DNA of 5,431 nt from Methanobacteriota archaeon (GTDB taxonomy: Archaea; Thermoplasmatota; DTKX01; GCA-020343715): assembly GCA_030597775.1 (NCBI GenBank), contig JAUVRF010000151.1, forward strand, positions 1-5,431, in the 5' to 3' direction. Shown here piece by piece: positions 1-5,247 of this stretch. Each line of letters starts with the position of its first letter. Position 1 is the first letter of the stretch. Under the pieces are notes generated by a model. That model ran no database searches. It saw only the letters and a list, made by a program, of their open reading frames with translations, and had not been told where the DNA came from. The position numbers were made by a program, and so were the translations under genes.

Positions 1-38
1 CGGGGCATATTCCTCCCGCACCGGAACGCGCCTTCGCT

Positions 39-70
39 CCCCCCCCGAGAGTTGCCGTATAACCCCCCCC
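39..70. promoter_or_regulatory. Putative RPA promoter region: TATA-like element between two C8 tracts
   Basis: A TATA-like GTATAA lies at 57-62 in otherwise GC-rich DNA, flanked by two runs of eight C (39-46 and 63-70) whose starts are 24 bases apart. A TATA element here would start transcription near 85-90, just ahead of the Shine-Dalgarno site at 92-98, giving RPA a short leader. Read on the other strand, GTTATAC could serve a divergent gene starting near position 8. The element is short and not a perfect archaeal TATA/BRE, so the assignment is tentative. Confidence 0.35.
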
Positions 71-91
71 GTCGTTATCCACTAGGCCCAC

Positions 92-98
92 GGAGGTG
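92..98 (+). promoter_or_regulatory. Shine-Dalgarno site of the RPA gene
   Basis: GGAGGTG, complementary to the 3' end of archaeal 16S rRNA, ends five bases before the ATG at 104 (seven bases from the GGAGG core). It supports that ATG as the true start and indicates that this operon uses a leadered mRNA, unlike the beta-helix gene further right. Confidence 0.75.
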
Positions 99-103
99 GG
101 TAC

Positions 104-1429
104 ATGTCCAACGAAGCAAACGCACCCCATATTGAGGACATCGCTCGGGTGCTCGGAGAAGATGTGGACCGCGACGTTATCGCGCACGAGCTCGACGAGT
201 ACCTGAACGTGTACCGCGTTCCCCTAGGGACCGCGAAGGAATCGATCGTAAAGAAGCACGGGGGGAATCCCCAGGCCCTTTCGGCCTCCGTCTTCCGGAA
301 ACTGTCCGACCTGCGACCCGACGAATCGTCGGTGGACCTGCTGGTCCGGGTGGTGTCCGCCAACCCCAAGACCATCGAGGTGGACGGGAAGGAGAAGGAG
401 ATCGTCTACGGCATTCTAGGTGACGACACTGGCACCCTCCAGTTCACCGCCTGGGACTCGACCCGGTTCCCGTACCAGAGGGGCGAGGTGGTCCGGATCG
501 TCTCGGCCTACACCAAGGGCTGGAACGACTCGGTCCAGATCAACCTTGGCGACCGGGCCGCAGTGAACCGCGAGGAGGATTCCTCGTTGCCGCCACCACC
601 CACTGGCGCCGCCGCGGTCGTGGGAGGCGAGGTGAAGGTCCGGGACCTCCGGGCCGGCATGCGCGGCCTGGACATCACATTCCGTGTCCTGTCGGTCGAG
701 GCCCGCCAGGTGAACGTGAAGGGCGAGGAGAAGACCGTCTGGTCCGGCACCCTCGCCGACGAGACGGGCAAGACCGAGTTCTCCTCCTGGCACGACTTCG
801 AGCTCGACTCGGGGGATGTCGTGCACCTCCAGGGCGGTTACAGCCGGGCCTGGCGCGGCGTGCCCCAGCTCTCCTTCGACAGCCGCGACGACCTCGAGAA
901 GCTGGAGGCCGATGTGCTGCCATCCCTCGAGGAGCTGGATGTGGACAGCATCGTCACCATCGAGGACCTTGAACGCCGTGGTGGCGCCCCCTCGGTCGCT
1001 GTCCAGGGCATCGTTATCGAGGTTCGCGATGGCTCTGGCCTTGTGTTCCGGTGCAGCGAATGCCGGCGCGTGGTGCGGAAGGGCACCTGCTCCATACACG
1101 GCCAGGTGGAGTCGACCCCCGACATGCGGGTCAAGGGCGTGGTGGACGACGGCACGGGCTCCCTTTCCGTGATCATCGGCCGGGAGATCACCGAGGACCT
1201 CTTGGGAAAGACCCTGGAGGCATGCAAGGCCCTGGCACAGGAGGCCTTCGATTCCGAGGTCATCCGGGACCTGCTGGTCGACCGACTGGTGGCCCGCCCC
1301 GTGCGGGTCTCGGGCAACGTCGTCTCCGACGACTTCGGTCTCATGATGATAGTCCGGGACGTCTCTGACATCCATGTGGATGTCAAGGAAGAGGCTGCGA
1401 AGATCCTCCAGGAGCTGGGGGTGGACTGA
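104..1429 (+). CDS. rpa: Replication protein A (single-stranded DNA-binding, three OB folds and zinc finger)
   Basis: Archaeal replication protein A, which coats single-stranded DNA in replication, repair and recombination. At 441 aa it fits the large archaeal RPA type. Visible layout: a helical N-terminal region (about 1-70), OB fold 1 (about 75-155), a linker with four prolines at 163-166, OB fold 2 (about 176-265), and OB fold 3 (about 281-425). OB 3 carries a zinc finger CX2CX8CX2H (Cys317, Cys320, Cys329, His332), as in archaeal RPA41-type proteins. The folds share a G-x-L-x-D-x-TG-x3-F-x2-W core in OB 1 and OB 2, with a diverged copy (VVDDGTGSLSV) in OB 3, which indicates internal duplication. 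The start is set by the Shine-Dalgarno site at 92-98. The gene is followed without a gap by its RPA-associated partner. The family call is by sequence pattern and is strong; the exact orthologue class (RPA1, RPA41 or other) is not certain. Confidence 0.9.
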   Translation: MSNEANAPHIEDIARVLGEDVDRDVIAHELDEYLNVYRVPLGTAKESIVKKHGGNPQALSASVFRKLSDLRPDESSVDLLVRVVSANPKTIEVDGKEKEIVYGILGDDTGTLQFTAWDSTRFPYQRGEVVRIVSAYTKGWNDSVQINLGDRAAVNREEDSSLPPPPTGAAAVVGGEVKVRDLRAGMRGLDITFRVLSVEARQVNVKGEEKTVWSGTLADETGKTEFSSWHDFELDSGDVVHLQGGYSRAWRGVPQLSFDSRDDLEKLEADVLPSLEELDVDSIVTIEDLERRGGAPSVAVQGIVIEVRDGSGLVFRCSECRRVVRKGTCSIHGQVESTPDMRVKGVVDDGTGSLSVIIGREITEDLLGKTLEACKALAQEAFDSEVIRDLLVDRLVARPVRVSGNVVSDDFGLMMIVRDVSDIHVDVKEEAAKILQELGVD

Positions 1430-2395
1430 GTGGCCCGCACCCGTGAGGTGGCCTGGCGGGTCTTCGCCGACGAGTTCAACTCATCGACCATCGAGATCCG
1501 TGACGAGGGCGAGTACGCCCCCGCCTACGTGCTCACCCCCCTCGGGGCCCTGGTGAACAGGGTGTACGCCGTGGGGGTGGTGACCGAGGTGGAGAACATG
1601 GGCACCGAGGAGGATCCCCTCTACCGTGCCCGGCTCCAGGATTACACGGGCGTCTTCTACATCTCGGCTGGCCAGTACCAGCCCGAGGCCGCGAAGGCGC
1701 TGGGTTCCCTGTCCTGGCCCTGCTTCATCGCCGTGGTGGGCAAGACCCGGACCTACTCGCCGCAGGACGGCCTTGTGTACGTCTCCCTGAGACCCGAGGT
1801 CATCAAGGAGGTGGGCGCCGAGGAGCGGGAACTCTGGACCCTCGAGGCAGCCCGGAGCACCCTCGCACGCATCTCGGCGTTCAGGGACGCGATGGAGATG
1901 GAGACCCCATCCGAGGACGAACTGGTCCGCATCGGCCACAACCCGAAGCTGGCAAGGGGGATAGTGGCCGCCATCGAAGCCTACGGACAGGTCGACCTGG
2001 ACCGCTACCAGCGGGTCGTGGTGGATGCCTTGCGTACGTCCCTCGCCGACGAGGGCGAGACCCCAACCCCCTCCCACGAGGCTTCAGGTCTCGCGGGCGT
2101 CGCCGACGAGGTGACCCCATCTGCACCCACAGGGTTAACGCAGGAAGAGGCGACCCCCGAACCGGCGAAGGAGGGTGAGAACGGCCCCCCATCGACCGAG
2201 GAGGAGATGGACGACCTCGTGCTCTCGCTGGTCCGGGAGCTGGACCAGGGAGCGAAGGGATCCCCCTACGACGCCATATTGGAGCAGGCCCGGGAGAAGG
2301 GAATGGACCGGGACGCATTCGAGGAGACGATAAACCGTCTGCTGGACCAGGGACTGATCTACGAGCCCATCCTGGGCCAGATCAAGCTCATCTGA
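1430..2395 (+). CDS. rpap: RPA-associated protein (COG3390-type): OB fold plus C-terminal winged helix
   Basis: Probable partner subunit of RPA. Archaeal rpa genes, for example in Haloferax, are typically followed by an rpap gene of this kind, and the products act together in DNA repair. The 321 aa protein shows an N-terminal OB-like region (about 30-125, with VYAVGVVTEVEN and a DYTGVFYISAGQY strand pair), a charged helical segment (about 133-205), a low-complexity Pro/Glu/Thr linker (about 206-257) and a C-terminal winged helix (about 258-321). The last segment ends GLIYEPILGQIKLI, a wing resembling that of archaeal MCM and the RPA32 C-terminus. The start is GTG, directly abutting the RPA stop codon, with the G-rich stretch at the RPA 3' end as possible ribosome-binding site; translation is probably coupled. 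The stop lies six bases from that of the convergent epimerase gene. The family assignment rests on context plus domain pattern. Confidence 0.82.
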   Translation: MARTREVAWRVFADEFNSSTIEIRDEGEYAPAYVLTPLGALVNRVYAVGVVTEVENMGTEEDPLYRARLQDYTGVFYISAGQYQPEAAKALGSLSWPCFIAVVGKTRTYSPQDGLVYVSLRPEVIKEVGAEERELWTLEAARSTLARISAFRDAMEMETPSEDELVRIGHNPKLARGIVAAIEAYGQVDLDRYQRVVVDALRTSLADEGETPTPSHEASGLAGVADEVTPSAPTGLTQEEATPEPAKEGENGPPSTEEEMDDLVLSLVRELDQGAKGSPYDAILEQAREKGMDRDAFEETINRLLDQGLIYEPILGQIKLI

Positions 2396-2401
2396 GCCGC
2401 C

Positions 2402-2806
2402 TCATCGGTCGACGGCCTCGTCCAGTTCCACCAGGACGCCGTTGAAGCCCTTGGGATGGGCGAACGCCACCAGGGTGCCCCCCGCGCCTGGCCGGGGTTC
2501 CTCGTCTATCAGGCGCACTCCAGCGGCCTTCAGGGACTCTATCGACCCAGCCACATCCTCCACGGCGATGGCGATGTGGTGGATTCCGGGACCCCGTCTC
2601 TCGATGAACTTGGCGATGGCGCTCTCCGGGTCCTTGGGCTCCAGCAGCTCCAGCTTGGTGTCCCCGATGGGGAGCATGGCGATCCTCACCCGCTCCGTGG
2701 GGACCTCCTCCACGTGGTCCACGACCATGCCAAGGCCGTCCACGTAGGGTGCCAGGGCGGCCTCCAGGTCCTCCACCGCGATGCCGATATGGTCGATGCG
2801 CCTCAT
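2402..2806 (-). CDS. mce: Methylmalonyl-CoA epimerase (VOC superfamily)
   Basis: Interconverts (R)- and (S)-methylmalonyl-CoA in the cytoplasm, linking propionyl-CoA carboxylation to the B12-dependent mutase that yields succinyl-CoA. The 134 aa length is typical of the family. Two beta-alpha-beta-beta-beta modules are visible: the first opens DHIGIAVEDL, the second HHIAIAVEDV. The expected metal ligands are present: His6, His77 in GIHHIA, Glu127 in GVLVELDE, and Glu53 in KLELLEP at the site where some homologues have Gln. The ATG at 2806 is preferred because the conserved fold begins four residues in and GGAG sits six bases upstream. An in-frame ATG at 2941 would add 45 residues with no family resemblance. 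The gene is alone on its strand here, with no mutase or carboxylase neighbour in view. It could be another small VOC protein, but the motif set favours the epimerase. Confidence 0.87.
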   Translation of the reverse strand: MRRIDHIGIAVEDLEAALAPYVDGLGMVVDHVEEVPTERVRIAMLPIGDTKLELLEPKDPESAIAKFIERRGPGIHHIAIAVEDVAGSIESLKAAGVRLIDEEPRPGAGGTLVAFAHPKGFNGVLVELDEAVDR

Positions 2807-2809
2807 GGT

Positions 2810-2816
2810 CCACTCC
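2810..2816 (-). promoter_or_regulatory. Shine-Dalgarno site deciding the epimerase start
   Basis: On the - strand GGAGTGG precedes the ATG at 2806, with six bases between the GGAG core and the start codon. This site, plus the immediate onset of the VOC fold, rules in the 134-residue form over the longer reading frame that begins at 2941. Confidence 0.6.
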
Positions 2817-2870
2817 AACGCCCTCGGCGTAAATGAGACTTTCGAGGTACCATCTTTGGATGAACATCCA

Positions 2871-2886
2871 CGAAAAGGATATATTA
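2871..2886 (+). promoter_or_regulatory. Archaeal BRE/TATA promoter of the beta-helix surface protein gene
   Basis: A purine-rich BRE-like stretch CGAAAAGG (2871-2878) is followed by the TATA box ATATATTA (2879-2886), one of the most AT-rich spots in the window. With the usual spacing of about 26 bases from the box centre, transcription would begin near 2906-2912, exactly where ATG codons at 2908 and 2911 lie. The mRNA is therefore predicted to be leaderless, which agrees with the lack of a Shine-Dalgarno site ahead of it. Confidence 0.65.
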
Positions 2887-2907
2887 CAGTCCCCCTTATC
2901 GATGGAC

Positions 2908-4386
2908 ATGATGCGAGGGTCCAGTTCGATCGTGCTGGCACTTTTGATGCTCCAGGTCCTGGCGGTCCTCTTCCTTGCCTCGGCCCCCGCGGGGGCGGAG
3001 ATAAACGAGATCGTCATACCCCCTGGCGAGACCATGGTCTGGGCTGACGGTGACCACAACCTGTCCGAGAAGGTCACCATCCAGGGCACCCTGATAGTGC
3101 GCAACTACGTGATGCGGTTCAACCTCTCCCAGGATGGAGAGGCCAGCTTCTGGGTGACCGAGGGTGGGTTGCTTGAGTTCGACAACGTCACCCTCCTCCA
3201 CGAGAACCTGTCCGCCTACCTCTTCTTCAAGGTGGAGGGACGCTTCGTCTGCCACGACTCGTACATCGAGTACCTCACCGGGCAGTTCGTCACCGGTGGT
3301 GGCATAAAGGTCGTGAACGGCGAGGTGGAGATGTACGACACCCGGATCAGCGATTGCAAGGTCCAGGGCGTCTACGTGGAGGGCCCGGACAGCGACGTCC
3401 TTCTGGACAACGTCACCATGGACAGCATCCAGTACGGAGTGCACGTGGCGGGCCAGGGCTCGGTGACCCTCCAGAACGGCTGCTTCCTCGACCTGTACAC
3501 CAAGGCCGGTGTGCTGGTCAACCATGGCGAGGCCCACATCAGCAACTCCACCCTGTTCGGCGACCGATCGAACGAGACCCAGGGCATAGCCGCTCGCGGG
3601 GCCCAGTTGACCGTCTTCGACAGCGTGATCCACAACAACAAGAACGACGGGATCGAGCTCACCGAGGAGTCCAGCGCCAACATCGTGAACACCGAGATCT
3701 ACGATTCCATCGTGGGCATCCGGATGACCTCGAGCAGCGCTGAGATCGTGGAATGCAAGATCTACGACTGCGTCGACGGCCTGAACATCTACCTCTCCGA
3801 CCCCAAGGTCCGCAGGACGCACCTCATCGACAACCTCAACGGCATCTCGTCCAAGGCGTGCGCCCCGGGCTACCTCCTGGAGGACTGCACCATAGGCGGC
3901 AACACCCAGTACGGTGTGTACGCCATCAGCGAGGGGTTCGAGGAGAACGACACCCAGTGGACCACGGACCAGGGCGCGGGCAACACCATCGCCAGGATGG
4001 TCCAGTGGTGGTTGCTGGACGTCAACGTCACCGACAGGTCGGGCATCCCCATCTCTGGGGCCAGGGTCATCGTGCGGGACTCCGAAGGCACCGAGATCTT
4101 CGACGGCACCACCGACGCCCTGGGCTCCGTCCGTGACATCGAGCTGGAGGGTTCGAGGGTCGAGAACGATGGCACCGAGAATGTCCAGAAGTCGTACCAG
4201 GTCCGCATCGAGGACGGTGATAGGTGGGCCGAGCACAAGGTGCTGATGGACCAGGACAAGACGCTGCAGGTGTCCCTTGGAGAGACTCCGACCATCACCG
4301 ACTCACCCTACTTCTGGGCCGTGCCCGTGATCCTCGTGCTCCTGGTCGTCGTGACGGTAGGCTACTGGTGGTTCCGCGTCCGTTGA
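2908..4386 (+). CDS. Secreted, membrane-anchored right-handed beta-helix protein with transthyretin-like domain
   Basis: Predicted cell-surface protein of unknown ligand or substrate, 492 aa from the chosen start. Residues 1-30 form a signal peptide: Arg3, a long hydrophobic core, and AGA before Glu31 as likely cleavage site. About 70-345 hold at least eight parallel beta-helix coils of roughly 22-24 residues, each with a pattern such as I-x-D/N-N/S-x4-G-I/V-x-V (for example IHNNKNDGIEL and IYDSIVGIRM). About 365-462 form a beta domain with GIPISGARVIVRD, typical of carboxypeptidase-regulatory/transthyretin-like folds. A C-terminal transmembrane helix (about 468-488) ends in a short basic tail. 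There are seven cysteines, all in the beta-helix, and several N-glycosylation sequons. Starts at 2902, 2908 and 2911 are all possible; 2908 or 2911 best fits the TATA box. An upstream in-frame ATG at 2833 would precede the promoter. I see no clear catalytic motif of pectate lyases or other polysaccharidases, so no enzymatic role is assigned. Confidence 0.82.
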   Translation: MMRGSSSIVLALLMLQVLAVLFLASAPAGAEINEIVIPPGETMVWADGDHNLSEKVTIQGTLIVRNYVMRFNLSQDGEASFWVTEGGLLEFDNVTLLHENLSAYLFFKVEGRFVCHDSYIEYLTGQFVTGGGIKVVNGEVEMYDTRISDCKVQGVYVEGPDSDVLLDNVTMDSIQYGVHVAGQGSVTLQNGCFLDLYTKAGVLVNHGEAHISNSTLFGDRSNETQGIAARGAQLTVFDSVIHNNKNDGIELTEESSANIVNTEIYDSIVGIRMTSSSAEIVECKIYDCVDGLNIYLSDPKVRRTHLIDNLNGISSKACAPGYLLEDCTIGGNTQYGVYAISEGFEENDTQWTTDQGAGNTIARMVQWWLLDVNVTDRSGIPISGARVIVRDSEGTEIFDGTTDALGSVRDIELEGSRVENDGTENVQKSYQVRIEDGDRWAEHKVLMDQDKTLQVSLGETPTITDSPYFWAVPVILVLLVVVTVGYWWFRVR

Positions 4387-4401
4387 GAGGGGCGAGCTTC
4401 T

Positions 4402-4986
4402 TCATTCGACGAGCGTTCTGCCCAGCGCGCGCGCCGCATCCAGGAGCTCGGTGCCATCTCCCGCCCCGTCGGGGCCGTCCAGGTCCCCGGCCATCACCTC
4501 GCCCACCAGTTCGAAGCCCAGGGTGTTGAACGCTGCCTTGATGACCCGACGGGAGGGGGCGAACACCTTGTCGTTCCCGGCTGCGGTCAGGATCAGGCCA
4601 CTCCGCCTGAAGGGACCCTCGTTCGTGGCCACCTGGCCACCCCGCTCCCGATACCACCAGAGGGCCTGGAGCCGGTCCACAATCGCCTTCAGGGGGGCGG
4701 GTAGACCCATGAAGTACACCGGGGAGGCGATCACGAGGATATCGGCGGCCCGGAGGGCCGACTCGATGTCGTGCCACCCGTCGCCGAGGCGCTGGCAACC
4801 GATCTCGTCCTCCTCGCAGGCCCCGCATGCCATGCAGGGGTCCACACGGGCCTCGTAGGCGCGCACCACCTCGACCTCCACGTCTGGACGGAGCTCCCCC
4901 ACGGTCTCGAGGACCTGGTCGAGGAGCCGCCGTGAGTTGCCCCGGGACCGGGCCGAACCATGGATGGCCAGGAGCCTTGTGGTCAT
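4402..4986 (-). CDS. Iron-sulfur flavoprotein / NADPH-dependent FMN reductase family protein
   Basis: Flavodoxin-like redox protein of 194 aa. The FMN phosphate-binding loop is HGSARSRGNSRRLLD (9-23), and a second flavin-site signature SPVYFMGLPAPLKAIVDR begins near residue 88. Between them is a compact cysteine motif CX2CX2CX6C (Cys51, Cys54, Cys57, Cys64). This matches the [4Fe-4S]-binding motif of archaeal iron-sulfur flavoproteins (Isf), first known from Methanosarcina, where they act in electron transfer and reduction of oxygen species. Cofactors and partner here are inference. No Shine-Dalgarno site precedes the ATG at 4986, so the mRNA may have a very short leader. The gene lies 58 bases downstream of tRNA-Val on the same strand, and its stop is 15 bases from that of the convergent beta-helix gene. 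A plain NAD(P)H:quinone or FMN reductase is the main alternative, but the four spaced cysteines argue for a cluster. Confidence 0.83.
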   Translation of the reverse strand: MTTRLLAIHGSARSRGNSRRLLDQVLETVGELRPDVEVEVVRAYEARVDPCMACGACEEDEIGCQRLGDGWHDIESALRAADILVIASPVYFMGLPAPLKAIVDRLQALWWYRERGGQVATNEGPFRRSGLILTAAGNDKVFAPSRRVIKAAFNTLGFELVGEVMAGDLDGPDGAGDGTELLDAARALGRTLVE

Positions 4987-5017
4987 GGAGATGACGGATG
5001 GCCCTTGCGCTACTTGT

Positions 5018-5026
5018 GCTTATTGG
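5018..5026 (-). promoter_or_regulatory. Possible TATA element of the flavoprotein gene
   Basis: On the - strand CCAATAAGC lies about 35 bases ahead of the ATG at 4986, in the gap after tRNA-Val. A start point about 26 bases on would give a leader of only some 9 bases, consistent with no Shine-Dalgarno site. The element is weak, and read-through from the tRNA promoter is an alternative. Confidence 0.3.
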
Positions 5027-5044
5027 ACCCGGGAATGAGGATGA

Positions 5045-5120
5045 TGGTGGGCCGGCCCGGATTCGAACCGGGGATCTATGCCTCGTAAAGGCATCGTCAT
5101 AACCGCTAGACCACCGGCCC
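5045..5120 (-). tRNA. tRNA-Val (anticodon UAC), CCA encoded
   Basis: All cloverleaf parts can be drawn by hand on the - strand. The acceptor stem has seven pairs (GGGCCGG 5120-5114 with CCGGCCC 5055-5049). The D arm contains AGCGGTTA. The anticodon stem ATGCC/GGCAT has five pairs, with loop TTTACGA and anticodon TAC at 5087-5085. The variable loop has five bases. The T stem CCCGG/CCGGG has five pairs around TTCGAAT. The discriminator base is A (5048), and CCA (5047-5045) is encoded in the gene. There is no intron. It reads GUA and probably other valine codons. Transcription likely starts from the TATA-like element near 5151; no poly-T terminator follows, so 3' processing or co-transcription with the flavoprotein gene is possible. 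Confidence 0.95.
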
Positions 5121-5144
5121 CGCCGGTCCCGGAAATCGAGTGAT

Positions 5145-5157
5145 GACCATTTAATGG
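5145..5157 (-). promoter_or_regulatory. TATA-like promoter element of tRNA-Val
   Basis: In a GC-rich region, the - strand reads ACCATTAAATGGT, centred near 5151 and about 31 bases ahead of the first tRNA base. This is the position expected for an archaeal TATA box with a few bases of 5' leader. The element is also a perfect inverted repeat (ACCATT and AATGGT around one base). Confidence 0.55.
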
Positions 5158-5211
5158 TTGGGGAGGGTCCCTACTGCCGGATCGTAGCCACGGCTAGCGC
5201 TTGTGGTTTCA

Positions 5212-5227
5212 GGGGCCCTCGGGCCCC
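5212..5227. terminator. GC hairpin downstream of the partial surface-protein gene
   Basis: GGGGCC (5212-5217) and GGCCCC (5222-5227) form a perfect six-pair stem with a four-base loop, 20 bases after the stop codon of the - strand gene that ends at 5248. On the - strand it is not followed by a T run, so it is not a canonical intrinsic terminator. It may stabilise or pause the 3' end of that transcript and separates it from the tRNA promoter. Confidence 0.4.
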
Positions 5228-5247
5228 GTTCTCCTCTCCCGTCGGGC

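Larger units (their letters stand above)
5121..5247. other. Non-coding region between tRNA-Val and the partial surface-protein gene
   Basis: These 127 bases hold the tRNA promoter element (5145-5157) and the GC hairpin (5212-5227). They also hold a smaller inverted repeat, TAGCC-AC-GGCTA, at 5185-5196. I see no convincing coding frame with a ribosome-binding site on either strand, and no recognisable small RNA. Confidence 0.5.

Noticed and set aside
416..1375. Long open frame (319 codons) on the - strand inside the RPA gene
   Set aside because: It mirrors the codon bias of the real gene in GC-rich DNA, has no recognisable domain or ribosome-binding site, and RPA is clearly real.
1481..2077. 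198-codon - strand frame inside the RPA-associated gene
   Set aside because: It has a Gly/Leu/Val/His-rich shadow composition, no start signal, and lies fully within a gene with clear domains.
2833..2907. Upstream ATG at 2833 as start of the beta-helix protein
   Set aside because: It lies before the TATA box and would put about 25 polar residues ahead of a normal signal peptide.
2807..2941. N-terminal extension of the epimerase from an ATG at 2941
   Set aside because: The extra 45 residues do not belong to the VOC fold, cross the promoter of the divergent gene, and a Shine-Dalgarno site supports the start at 2806.
3300..3900. DNA-level tandem repeats in the beta-helix region
   Set aside because: The repeats are at protein level only; coils are diverged and I see no repeated DNA units that would suggest recent expansion.
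2896..4236. Open frame of 446 codons on the - strand opposite the beta-helix gene
   Set aside because: The translation is a monotonous Val/Asp/Leu/His/Gly mix typical of an antisense shadow. The + strand frame has a signal peptide, repeats, a transmembrane helix and a promoter.
4451..4858. 135-codon + strand frame opposite the flavoprotein gene
   Set aside because: It is Arg/Ser/Pro-rich shadow sequence with no domain; the - strand frame carries FMN and cysteine motifs.
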